From UBA1227 sp045599345 (GTDB lineage Bacteria > Bacillota > Clostridia > Oscillospirales > Acutalibacteraceae), in the NCBI GenBank assembly GCA_045599345.1, contig JAZRVV010000034.1, positions 1-47,652 of the forward strand: a DNA stretch of 47,652 bases, given 5' to 3'. Positions 32,985-41,924 of this stretch are shown here, piece after piece (the first letter of the stretch is position 1; each line of letters begins with the position of its first letter). Made by a program: the position numbers and the translations under genes. The notes under the pieces were generated by a model. That model saw nothing but the letters and a program-made list of their open reading frames with translations, was not told where the DNA came from and did no database searches.

Positions 32985-34532
32985 ATGGCAAACAAAAAGG
33001 TATTTATTACCGGTGCTTCCGGTAACATGGGTTGGGCATCTTTCAAGAGAATCTATGATTATCGCCCAGACCTTGACATCGCTGTTCTCCTTCGTGACTC
33101 ACAGAAGAACCGCGATAAGTTCGCACCATATCTTGGCGACAAGAGAGTTTCAATCGTTTGGGGCGACTTCAACAACTACGATGCAATCCTTGAATGCGTA
33201 ACAGGTGCATCATATGTTCTTCACATCGGCGGTATGGTATCCCCAGCTGCTGACTATTGGCCAAAGAAGACATTAAAGACAAACGTACTTGCAGCTGAAA
33301 ACATCGTTAAGGCTATCAAGGCTCAGCCAAACCCTGACGACATCGCTGTTGTATATATCGGTACAGTTGCTGAAACAGGTAACCGTCCATATGGTATCCA
33401 CTGGGGCCGTACAGGTGACCCTCTTAAGGCATCTGTTTATGACCACTATGCAATTTCTAAGATCCGCGCTGAGCGTGTATTCGCTGAGTCAGGTCTTAAG
33501 AAGTGGGTTTCAATGCGTCAGTCTGGTATCCTCTATCCAGCAATCCTTAAGAACATGGACCCTATCATGTACCACGTTCCAATGAACGACGTTCTTGAGT
33601 GGGCTACAGTTGATGATTCAGCTATCCTTATGGAACACTTCTGCTCAGACGATCTTCCAGATGAGTTCTACAGAAGCTTCTACAACATCGGTTCAGGTCC
33701 TTCATTCAGAATTACTCTCTATGAGTTTGAGGATCTCCTCCTTAAGACAATCGGTATGGGCAAGGACGCTTCAAAGCGTATCTTCAAGCCAAACTGGTTC
33801 ATCGACAGAAACTTCCACGGTCAGTGGTATGCTGACTCTGATCTTCTTGATGATTACCTTCACTTCCGTCAGAACATCCCTGCAGAAGAATACTTTGAGG
33901 GTATGAAGAAGTACATTCCATGGTTCTATCAGCTTTCAGCTGTTACACGTGTACCTGGTATCTCTGACATCACACGTTTGGCTATCGGTTCAATCGCTAA
34001 GGACAAGAGATTCGGTACAAGAACATGGATTGCTACTAACAACGCTGAGCGTATGAACGCTTACTGGGGCGACACAGAGTCATTCGGTATGGCTCACTAC
34101 AAGAAGCTTTCAGACAAGTGGTCTGACTGGGATCTTACACCTCCATCAAACGACATCAAGGAAGCTGACAAGTTTAAACTTGACCATGGTTATGATGAGT
34201 CTAAGCCACTTGAAAAGCTTTCAGCTGCTGACCTTAAGAAGGCTGCTGAATTCCGTGGCGGTGAATATCTCGATTCTAAGAAGCCAGATGACGTTTATGC
34301 TCCATCACACTGGAAGTGCGCATTTGGTCACGAGTTCGACATGAGCGTTAACACAGTACTCAAGGGCGGTCACTGGTGCCCAGAGTGCGATCCTATGCCA
34401 TGGAACTATGACGCTATCGCTAAGGTTAACCCATTCTTTGCACAGGTTTGGTATGCAGACCACGGCAAGAACGAAGACCTTGTTCAGGGCGAAGAGATCT
34501 ACAGAGATTACGACGAATACACCAAGAAGTAA
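32985..34532 (+). CDS. NAD-dependent epimerase/dehydratase (SDR) with C-terminal zinc ribbon
   Basis: 515 residues. The extended SDR domain (1 to ~330) opens with VFITGASGNMGWASF (G-x2-G-x2-G), has Asp in WGDFNNY, and the catalytic Tyr-x3-Lys in DHYAISKIRAERV. The C-terminal ~180 residues are not part of the usual fold; at about 440-470 they hold HWKCAFGHEF and GGHWCPECDP, a Cys ... His and Cys-x2-Cys zinc site like the DUF4379-type ribbon. Very strong codon bias (AAG, AAC, GAC, ATC) compared with neighbours such as the recombinase gene suggests an abundant protein. Substrate unknown. Monocistronic, strong SD and terminator. Confidence 0.82.
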   Translation: MANKKVFITGASGNMGWASFKRIYDYRPDLDIAVLLRDSQKNRDKFAPYLGDKRVSIVWGDFNNYDAILECVTGASYVLHIGGMVSPAADYWPKKTLKTNVLAAENIVKAIKAQPNPDDIAVVYIGTVAETGNRPYGIHWGRTGDPLKASVYDHYAISKIRAERVFAESGLKKWVSMRQSGILYPAILKNMDPIMYHVPMNDVLEWATVDDSAILMEHFCSDDLPDEFYRSFYNIGSGPSFRITLYEFEDLLLKTIGMGKDASKRIFKPNWFIDRNFHGQWYADSDLLDDYLHFRQNIPAEEYFEGMKKYIPWFYQLSAVTRVPGISDITRLAIGSIAKDKRFGTRTWIATNNAERMNAYWGDTESFGMAHYKKLSDKWSDWDLTPPSNDIKEADKFKLDHGYDESKPLEKLSAADLKKAAEFRGGEYLDSKKPDDVYAPSHWKCAFGHEFDMSVNTVLKGGHWCPECDPMPWNYDAIAKVNPFFAQVWYADHGKNEDLVQGEEIYRDYDEYTKK

Positions 34533-34546
34533 TTCTAATAACACAA

Positions 34547-34581
34547 AAGGCCTGCTGATTACAGCAGGCCTTAATTTTTTT
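34547..34581. terminator. Bidirectional terminator between SDR gene and pyrB
   Basis: Perfect 11-bp stem AAGGCCTGCTG (34547-34557) with 34562-34572, 4-nt loop, then TTTTTTT on the + strand; the - side has a weaker TTTTGTG tail for the end of the pyr operon. Confidence 0.88.
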
Positions 34582-34586
34582 AAAAT

Positions 34587-35696
34587 TTAGAAAGATTTTT
34601 GAGCCATCGTCTCACAGTAAAGGCATCTATAGCCATTTTCTGTCTTAACAAAGAGGTGCGCAAGCCCCTGTTCTATGCTACTGATACAGCGAGCATTTGC
34701 ACAGCGAATGATACTTGGATCATAGCTTTCTGCACCTTGTTTTGAAGGTTTTGAGAATACACCAGTTGCTCTCTCCTGCTCATTTAAATCAAGCAGTCTA
34801 AGAATCAATGCCATACGGATAAATTTACCATTTTTAACCTGTTTAAAATAGGCAGCTCTCTTGTCATCATCGACCTCAACTGATATCTCATTTACTCTTG
34901 GCAATGGATGCATAACAATAAGGTCTTCTTTTGCGCAACTCAATTTCTCGTTGTCAAGAATATAGATTCCTTCAAGTCTTGCATACACAGTTGGGTCACG
35001 GAAGCGTTCCTTTTGAATACGCGTCATATAGAGCACATCAAGTTCTGGTATTGCCTCTTCGAGAGAATCTGTTTCAACAAAGTCAATCTCGTTCTTTTCA
35101 AGTATTTCTGTCTTGATATTCTCTGGAATTTTAAGCTCCTCTGGTGAAATCAAGATGAACTTTACATTGCTATAACGTGACATTGCAGCTATAAGCGAAT
35201 GTACTGTACGACCATACTTCAAGTCGCCGCAAAGGCCAATAGTTAAATTATCAAACGTACCCTTTTCCCTATGAATTGTGAGCAAATCTGTAAGTGTCTG
35301 CGTTGGGTGGTTGTGACCACCGTCGCCGGCGTTAATAACAGGGATGTTTACACTCGAGGCGGCGACGAACGCTGCGCCATCCTTGTAGTGGCGCATTGCG
35401 ATAATATCGGCAAAGCACTCTGCGGTGCGAGCTGTATCGGCTACACTTTCGCCCTTAGCCACTGAGCAATCAGTTGGCGAAGAGAAGCCGATGACACTAC
35501 CGCCCAAATCGAGCATTGCCGACTCAAAGCTAAAGCGCGTCCTTGTGGATGGCTCGTAAAAGAGCGTTGCTATTTTACGACCTTTGCACTTATCGCTGTA
35601 CTTTGACGGATTTTCAATTATATCCTCAGCAACACTTATAAGCTCGTCAATCTCTGTAAGACTTAGGTCCCTAATGTCGATTAAATCTTTCTTCAC
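34587..35696 (-). CDS. pyrB: Aspartate carbamoyltransferase fused to PyrI-type zinc domain
   Basis: Condenses carbamoyl phosphate and aspartate (UMP synthesis), 369 residues. The catalytic chain (1 to ~305) has the carbamoyl-phosphate loop YEPSTRTRFSFESA, the SVAKGES mobile loop, GDGGHNHPTQTL and VMHPLPRVNEI. A linker then leads to C332, C337, C358 and C361 (C-x4-C-x20-C-x2-C, in RCANARC and CLYC), nearly the spacing of the zinc domain of the regulatory chain PyrI. The allosteric nucleotide-binding half of PyrI is absent. The GTG start is supported by AAGGAG seven bases upstream. Last gene of the pyr operon. Confidence 0.93.
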   Translation of the reverse strand: MKKDLIDIRDLSLTEIDELISVAEDIIENPSKYSDKCKGRKIATLFYEPSTRTRFSFESAMLDLGGSVIGFSSPTDCSVAKGESVADTARTAECFADIIAMRHYKDGAAFVAASSVNIPVINAGDGGHNHPTQTLTDLLTIHREKGTFDNLTIGLCGDLKYGRTVHSLIAAMSRYSNVKFILISPEELKIPENIKTEILEKNEIDFVETDSLEEAIPELDVLYMTRIQKERFRDPTVYARLEGIYILDNEKLSCAKEDLIVMHPLPRVNEISVEVDDDKRAAYFKQVKNGKFIRMALILRLLDLNEQERATGVFSKPSKQGAESYDPSIIRCANARCISSIEQGLAHLFVKTENGYRCLYCETMAQKSF

Positions 35697-35698
35697 GC

Positions 35699-36346
35699 TT
35701 ATTCTCCTTGTCCTATCCAGGACTCGTCTGTTGGATTGTTTCTAAACTTGATAAGGCGTTCCTTATCAGATTCCTTAATATAGCCCTCCTGCGCTGCAAC
35801 CTCGACAACACAGTCGAATGTTGTAAGAGAGAAATTTTCAACGCCTGCTTTAGCTAGTCTTTCAATACCCTTTTGCATACCGTAGGTATAGATAGATACG
35901 ATACCAAGTACATCTGCACCAGCTTCCCTTAGCGCATTAACAACATCTATTACGCTACCGCCTGTTGAGATTAAATCCTCAATAACTACTACCTTTTGGC
36001 CTGGCTCTAGGCGGCCCTCAATTTTATTTTGACGACCATGGTCCTTGGAACTTGAGCGTACATATCCCATAGGAAGGTTCATGAGATGGCCCACAATTGC
36101 AGCATGTGCAATACCTGCTGTTGATGTGCCCATCAAAACCTCAACATTCTTGAAGTGTTCTTTTACAAGGCCAGCAAGGCCATATTCTATATCAAGACGA
36201 ACGTTTGGAGCAGTTAAAGTCAATCTGTTATCACAGTAGATTGGGCTTTTGATTCCTGATGCCCAAATGAATGGTTCGTCTGGGCGGAGGAACACTGCTT
36301 TAATTTTAAGCAAATCTTTTGCTATGAGGATTTCTCTATCTGTCAT
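35699..36346 (-). CDS. pyrE: Orotate phosphoribosyltransferase
   Basis: Makes OMP from orotate and PRPP, 215 residues. The PRPP-binding motif VVVIEDLISTGGSVIDVV is complete, and the flexible loop YVRSSSKDHGRQNKIEGRL carries the catalytic Lys. The start is ATG 36346 after AAGGAG; the in-frame extension to 36367 overlaps pyrF. The stop codon precedes the pyrB GTG by two bases. Confidence 0.95.
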   Translation of the reverse strand: MTDREILIAKDLLKIKAVFLRPDEPFIWASGIKSPIYCDNRLTLTAPNVRLDIEYGLAGLVKEHFKNVEVLMGTSTAGIAHAAIVGHLMNLPMGYVRSSSKDHGRQNKIEGRLEPGQKVVVIEDLISTGGSVIDVVNALREAGADVLGIVSIYTYGMQKGIERLAKAGVENFSLTTFDCVVEVAAQEGYIKESDKERLIKFRNNPTDESWIGQGE

Positions 36347-36356
36347 AGTTTTCTCC

Positions 36357-37061
36357 TTAATCAACAAATTCAGTCAAACAACGTTTGTAAGCGGCTACTG
36401 GATCATCAGCCTTGGTAATTGGACGGCCAACAACAATGTAATCAGAGCCAATTTCCTTTGCCTGTGCTGGCGTCATTACTCGCTTTTGGTCACCTATATC
36501 GCCATCGGCAAAACGTACACCAGGTGTGACAGTAATAAAATCCTTGCCACAGGTATCATGTACCGCCATGGCCTCAAGTGGTGAGCAAACGACACCATCA
36601 AGTCCAGATATTTTTGCGTTGTTGGCATAGTGCATAACAACTTTATCGATAGGTTCATTTATGAGAAGGTCTTTCTCCATTATATCTTGATCAGTTGAAG
36701 TAAGTTGCGTAACGGCAATAAGGATTGGCCTTGTGCCGTCCTCACGCGTAAGGCCTTCTATTGCGGCCTCCATCATACGAGTAGTACCCGCAGCATGAAC
36801 GTTAGTCATATCAACATCAAGCTTTGAAAGTACAGACATTGATTTCTTAACAGTAGTTGGAATGTCGTGAAGTTTTAAATCGAGAAAGATTTTATGTCCA
36901 CGACTTTTAAGTTCACGTACTATTGCTGGTCCTTCGGCATAGTAAAGTTCCATACCGATTTTAACAAAAGGTTTTTGCTCGAGACTTGCAAATTTATCAA
37001 GGAAAGAGAATGTCTCTTTTGCACTACTAAAATCGCAAGCGATAATGACATCGCGTCCCAT
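36357..37061 (-). CDS. pyrF: Orotidine 5'-phosphate decarboxylase
   Basis: Converts OMP to UMP, 234 residues, standard TIM barrel. Catalytic Lys-Asp network in FLDLKLHDIPTTV (D-x-K-x2-D); phosphate-binding IVVGRPITKADDP; TPGVRF near the end. The start is ATG 37061, which shares its A with the pyrD stop codon (TGATG); the TTG one codon earlier is less likely. Confidence 0.95.
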   Translation of the reverse strand: MGRDVIIACDFSSAKETFSFLDKFASLEQKPFVKIGMELYYAEGPAIVRELKSRGHKIFLDLKLHDIPTTVKKSMSVLSKLDVDMTNVHAAGTTRMMEAAIEGLTREDGTRPILIAVTQLTSTDQDIMEKDLLINEPIDKVVMHYANNAKISGLDGVVCSPLEAMAVHDTCGKDFITVTPGVRFADGDIGDQKRVMTPAQAKEIGSDYIVVGRPITKADDPVAAYKRCLTEFVD

Positions 37062-37969
37062 CAATGAGCACCTCCTATTATTTCTTTCAAATCAGTAATA
37101 CCATACTGCTGCATAACAATTGGTAATTCCTCGATTATTTTTTTAGAGACAAATGGGTCTACTAAATTCATAGCGCCTATTTCACATGCAGTGGCACCAG
37201 CAAGCATCATCTCAATAACGTCGCTCGCACTACTAATACCACCCATTCCGATAATTGGAATACTAACAGCTTCATACACTTGATAGACCATCCTGAGGGC
37301 CACTGGGAAGATTGCAGGGCCTGAAAAGCCACCCATTTTGTTTGCTATTACTGGCTTTTTAGTGTTGAGATTAATACGCATGCCAAGCATTGTATTTATA
37401 AGGCTGATGCCATCGGCACCGGCATCCTCACATGCCTTGGCGATAGATGCAATATCGGTGACATTTGGCGAAAGTTTGATTATTACCGGCTTGGTTGTAA
37501 CAGCCTTAACAGCGCGAACAACAGATGCTGCGCTCTCACAGTCTGTACCAAATGTCATGCCACCACCGTGAACGTTAGGGCAGCTGACATTAACCTCAAG
37601 CCATCCCACTTGTTCTTCCTTATCAAGGCGTTCACAGGTGTATGCATACTCCTCTACTGAAAAGCCACTTACATTTGCCATAACAGGCTTGTTAAAGCAA
37701 GCTTTAAGCTTTGGAAGTTCCTCGTTTATTACGGCATCCACACCAGGATTTTGGAGTCCTACAGCGTTTATCATACCGCTTGTACACTCTGCTATCCTCG
37801 GTGTTGGATTGCCGAAACGAGGGTCTTTTGTTGTGCCTTTGAAACTGAATGTTCCAAGGCAGTTTATATCATAGAGTTCTGAGAACTCATATCCATATCC
37901 AAATGTGCCTGATGCTGGTATTACGGGATTATCAAGCTCTATCCCACATAAATTTACTTTAGTGTTCAC
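37061..37969 (-). CDS. pyrD: Dihydroorotate dehydrogenase, class 1B catalytic subunit
   Basis: Oxidises dihydroorotate to orotate with FMN, 302 residues. Class 1B is shown by the catalytic Cys in VNVSCPNVHGGGM and by the adjacent pyrK; electrons go through PyrK to NAD+. FMN-site segments PASGTFGYG, IIKLSPNVTD, GLSLINT-like DGISLINTMLG and GMGGISSASD are visible. GTG start seven bases after GGGAGG. Confidence 0.95.
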   Translation of the reverse strand: MNTKVNLCGIELDNPVIPASGTFGYGYEFSELYDINCLGTFSFKGTTKDPRFGNPTPRIAECTSGMINAVGLQNPGVDAVINEELPKLKACFNKPVMANVSGFSVEEYAYTCERLDKEEQVGWLEVNVSCPNVHGGGMTFGTDCESAASVVRAVKAVTTKPVIIKLSPNVTDIASIAKACEDAGADGISLINTMLGMRINLNTKKPVIANKMGGFSGPAIFPVALRMVYQVYEAVSIPIIGMGGISSASDVIEMMLAGATACEIGAMNLVDPFVSKKIIEELPIVMQQYGITDLKEIIGGAH

Positions 37970-37972
37970 AGC

Positions 37973-38710
37973 TTATTCCTCCCATAGTATTTCTTCTTTT
38001 TTGAGTACAGGGCCCTCTTTACAGATACGTTTATTACCAGTGATTGTCTTGCATGAGCAGCCCATGCAAGCGCCAAATCCACAGCCCATACGCTCTTCAA
38101 AGCTAAGTTGTCCTGATGTCTTGGTAGCGCTATAAAGCGCTTTGAGCATCGGCTCTGGACCACAGGCATAAAAGTAAGTGTAATCAAGATTCGCAACTGC
38201 ATCAGTAACGAATCCTTTGATGCCATATGAGCCATCTACTGTTGTGACAATGGTGTCAAAACCACGTGACTTGAAGTCATCCTCTAAAAAGACCTCATCA
38301 GCAGTGTTAAAGCCCATAACAACGATAGGATTTGCACCCTTGAACTTAAGTTCCTTGGCAAGGTAAAGCATTGGTGGTACACCAACGCCACCGCCAACAA
38401 GGAGCGGGCGCTCCCCTGACACAGTCAAATCATAGCCATTGCCAAGACCGACGAGCATTGTGAGCTCGTCGCCTGCGCCCATCTCTGACAGTGCCTTAGT
38501 ACCGGCACCTACGACCTTGTACACCAAGGTCAAAGTGTTGCCGTACACGTCACAAACCGAGATTGGGCGGCGAAGGAAAAGGCCGTCTATTTTGATATTA
38601 ACAAATTGACCAGGAGCTGTAATTTCATCTGTATCACCAAGAAGTGACATCTTGTACACATTGCTGGTCAATGCTTTGTTGGAAACTATCTTAAAAGTTT
38701 CTTCTTTCAT
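37973..38710 (-). CDS. pyrK: Dihydroorotate dehydrogenase electron transfer subunit
   Basis: FAD and 2Fe-2S protein, 245 residues, passing electrons from PyrD to NAD+. FAD-binding RRPISVCDVYG; NAD-site GGGVGVPPMLYLAKEL; the cluster ligands lie in ERMGCGFGACMGCSCKTI with a later Cys in ICKEG (C-x4-C-x2-C ... C). The gene ends three bases before pyrD starts. Confidence 0.95.
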   Translation of the reverse strand: MKEETFKIVSNKALTSNVYKMSLLGDTDEITAPGQFVNIKIDGLFLRRPISVCDVYGNTLTLVYKVVGAGTKALSEMGAGDELTMLVGLGNGYDLTVSGERPLLVGGGVGVPPMLYLAKELKFKGANPIVVMGFNTADEVFLEDDFKSRGFDTIVTTVDGSYGIKGFVTDAVANLDYTYFYACGPEPMLKALYSATKTSGQLSFEERMGCGFGACMGCSCKTITGNKRICKEGPVLKKEEILWEE

Positions 38711-38728
38711 ACAAAGTACCTTTCTAGG

Positions 38729-41700
38729 TTATTCAGCGTCGATTGTTGAAATTGTAAGTGTTGTCTCCTCAAGTACATCGAGAAGTACTCTTACTGTATC
38801 AAGGCTCGTAAACATATTTACATTGTTCTCAATTGCGCAGCGACGAATGATTACGCCATCATCATAGTGTACGCCAGATGTTACTGCGCGAGTATTGATA
38901 ACATAGCTTACGAAGCCAGCACGGATATTGTCAAGGAGTGTTGAATCACCCTCTGAAATCTTGCCAAGCACCTTGGTTCTAATGCCACGCTCACGAAGGA
39001 AGTATGCAGTACCAAGTGTTGCCTGGATGTTAAAGCCCATCTCATAGAAGCGCTTAACAAGTGGGAATGCCTCCTCTTTGTCCTCATCGGCCAAAGTAAC
39101 GATAATTGTACCGTAGTTCTTGAGCTTCATTCCAGAAGCCTGAAGAGCCTTGAAAAGAGCACGTGTGAGCTTCTTGTCGTAACCGATTGCTTCACCAGTT
39201 GATTTCATCTCTGGTGAGAGATATGCATCAAGTCCCTTAATCTTGTTGAATGAGAATACAGGAACCTTGACATAGTAGCGTTCCTTCTCTGCTGGGTAGA
39301 GTTCAAATATACCCTGTTCCTTGAGTGATTTACCAAGGATAACCTCAGTTGCGATATCAGCAAGGCTGTAGCCTGTTGACTTTGAAAGGAAAGGAACTGT
39401 ACGGCTTGATCTTGGGTTAACTTCAATAATATATACATCCTCGTTCTTGTCTACGATGAACTGGATGTTGTAAAGGCCTATGATGCCTATTCCAAGGCCA
39501 AGTGCCTTGGCGTACTGAAGGATTGTACCCTTAACCTTGTCAGAGATACTGAATGATGGATAAACCGAAATTGAGTCACCGCTGTGTACACCAGTTCTCT
39601 CAACGAGCTCCATGATGCCTGGTACGAATACATCGTGACCGTCACAGATTGCGTCAACTTCTACTTCCTTACCTTGGATGTACTTATCAACAAGTACAGG
39701 CTTATCCTCATCAATTTCAACGGCTGTCTTGAGGTATGTTCTAAGGTCCTCGTCCTTTGAAACTATCTGCATTGCACGACCACCGAGTACGAAAGATGGA
39801 CGAACAAGTACTGGATAGCCAATTTCATTTGCTGCTTTGATGCCAGCATCAATATTTGTAACCGCCTGACCCTTTGGCTGAGGAATGTTGAGGTTGCGAA
39901 GCACTTCGTTAAAGCTATCACGGTTCTCTGCGCGCTCAATTGCAGCGCAGTCTGTACCGATAATCTTGACTCCTCTGTCCATAAGTGGCTGTGCCAAGTT
40001 AATTGCTGTCTGACCACCGAGAGATGCTACTACACCCTCTGGCTGCTCGAAATCGATAATTGCCATTACATCCTCTGGTGTAAGTGGTTCGAAATAGAGC
40101 TTGTCAGCTGTTGTATAGTCAGTTGAAACTGTCTCTGGGTTATTGTTGATAATTATTGCTTCAAAGCCCTCACGCTTGATTGTCTGAACAGCGTGAACTG
40201 TTGAGTAGTCAAACTCAACACCCTGTCCTATACGTATAGGACCTGCACCTAAAACTATAATCTTTCTCTTGTCTGTAAGACGAGACGCATTCTCACCAGT
40301 GTATGACGAGTAGAGATATGCTATGTACTTGCCTGTATGGAGTGTATCAACCATCTTAAATATTGGTGTGATACCGTTTTGCTTACGCTTTTGATAGATG
40401 TCTATTTCTGGGAGATTCCAGAGTCTTGCAATAAACTGATCAGAGAAGCCCATAATCTTGGCTTCCTTTAATACTGCAATATCATTAATATTTGCCTTGA
40501 GTTTTACTTCCATATCAACGATTTTCTTGAAGCACTCAAGGAAGAGTTCAGTAATCATTGTAACTTCGTGAAGTTTTTCAATTGACTCTCCACGACGAAG
40601 GAGTTCAAAGATTGCATAGATGTTGTCATCTTTGAATTCTGTGATGTACTCATAGAGCATATCGTTTGTGAATGTATCAAACTTTGAAAGATGGAAGTGG
40701 CAAACTCCAATCTCGAGTGAACGTACTGACTTAAGGCAGCACTCTTCCAAAGTTGAGCCGATGCCCATTACTTCACCAGTAGCCTTCATCTGAGTGCCAA
40801 GTGTGTTTGGAGCAGAAGCAAACTTGTCAAATGGGAATCTTGGGAACTTGGCTACGATATAGTCAAGAGATGGTTCAATTGCTGCTGTGCCGCCTGCAAC
40901 AGGGATTTCCTCAAGTGACATACCAGTTGCAATCTTGGCAGTAACTCTTGCGATTGGATAACCAGATGCCTTTGATGCAAGAGCTGATGAACGAGATACT
41001 CTTGGGTTTACCTCAATAAGGTAGTATTCAGAAGATGTTGGTGAAAGAGCAAACTGAACATTACAGCCACCAACTATCTTGAGCTCACGGATAAGCTTGA
41101 TTGCGCTATCATTGAGCATCTTAAGGTCATGGTCATTTAAAGATAAAATAGGAGCAACAACCATTGAGTCACCTGTGTGTACACCAACAGGATCAACATT
41201 TTCCATGCCACAGATAGTAATTGCATTATCATTACCATCACGCATTACTTCGAATTCGATTTCTTTAAAGCCCTTAACTGACTTCTCGATAAGAACCTGG
41301 TGAACTGGTGAGAGTGCGAATGCATTCTTACCGATTTCCATGAGTTCATCTTCATTATTGGCAAAGCCGCCACCTGTACCACCAAGTGTGAATGCAGGAC
41401 GAAGTACTACTGGATAACCGATATGCTGTGCAGCAAGTTTTGCCTCATCAAGATTGTATGTAATCTCTGATGGGATAACTGGCTCGCCAATTGACTCACA
41501 CATCTCCTTAAAGAGCTCTCTATCCTCTGCGCGCTCAATACTCTCTGATGATGTACCGAGGAGTTCTACGCCGCACTCTTTGAGTACGCCCTTCTTCTCA
41601 AGCTGCATGCAAAGGTTGAGGCCTGTTTGACCACCAATACCAGGAATAATAGCGTCTGGACGCTCATAGCGAAGAATCTTTGCTATGTATTCGAGCGTCA

Positions 41701-41905
41701 ATGGCTCCATGTAAACCTTATCAGCAATAGACGTATCAGTCATAATTGTTGCAGGATTTGAGTTACAGAGTATTACCTCATAACCCTCTTCCTTCAAAGC
41801 GAGACATGCCTGTGTACCGGCATAGTCAAACTCAGCGGCCTGGCCAATTACAATCGGGCCAGAACCAATGATTAGAATTTTCTTTAAATCTGTTCTCTTT
41901 GACAT
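38729..41905 (-). CDS. carB: Carbamoyl-phosphate synthase large chain
   Basis: 1058 residues, normal length. Two homologous ATP-grasp halves are visible: IIGSGPIVIGQAAEFDYAGT at the start and VLGAGPIRIGQGVEFDYST at about residue 555. ATP-binding Gly loops GGTGGGFANN and VNPRVSRSSALASKA mark the first half and EVNPRSSRTVPFLSKSTGY the second. The C-terminal ~130 residues are the MGS-like allosteric domain (UMP/ornithine). The glutaminase subunit carA is not adjacent and not in the window. Confidence 0.96.
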   Translation of the reverse strand: MSKRTDLKKILIIGSGPIVIGQAAEFDYAGTQACLALKEEGYEVILCNSNPATIMTDTSIADKVYMEPLTLEYIAKILRYERPDAIIPGIGGQTGLNLCMQLEKKGVLKECGVELLGTSSESIERAEDRELFKEMCESIGEPVIPSEITYNLDEAKLAAQHIGYPVVLRPAFTLGGTGGGFANNEDELMEIGKNAFALSPVHQVLIEKSVKGFKEIEFEVMRDGNDNAITICGMENVDPVGVHTGDSMVVAPILSLNDHDLKMLNDSAIKLIRELKIVGGCNVQFALSPTSSEYYLIEVNPRVSRSSALASKASGYPIARVTAKIATGMSLEEIPVAGGTAAIEPSLDYIVAKFPRFPFDKFASAPNTLGTQMKATGEVMGIGSTLEECCLKSVRSLEIGVCHFHLSKFDTFTNDMLYEYITEFKDDNIYAIFELLRRGESIEKLHEVTMITELFLECFKKIVDMEVKLKANINDIAVLKEAKIMGFSDQFIARLWNLPEIDIYQKRKQNGITPIFKMVDTLHTGKYIAYLYSSYTGENASRLTDKRKIIVLGAGPIRIGQGVEFDYSTVHAVQTIKREGFEAIIINNNPETVSTDYTTADKLYFEPLTPEDVMAIIDFEQPEGVVASLGGQTAINLAQPLMDRGVKIIGTDCAAIERAENRDSFNEVLRNLNIPQPKGQAVTNIDAGIKAANEIGYPVLVRPSFVLGGRAMQIVSKDEDLRTYLKTAVEIDEDKPVLVDKYIQGKEVEVDAICDGHDVFVPGIMELVERTGVHSGDSISVYPSFSISDKVKGTILQYAKALGLGIGIIGLYNIQFIVDKNEDVYIIEVNPRSSRTVPFLSKSTGYSLADIATEVILGKSLKEQGIFELYPAEKERYYVKVPVFSFNKIKGLDAYLSPEMKSTGEAIGYDKKLTRALFKALQASGMKLKNYGTIIVTLADEDKEEAFPLVKRFYEMGFNIQATLGTAYFLRERGIRTKVLGKISEGDSTLLDNIRAGFVSYVINTRAVTSGVHYDDGVIIRRCAIENNVNMFTSLDTVRVLLDVLEETTLTISTIDAE

Positions 41906-41924
41906 TTTTGTTTGCTCCTATGAT

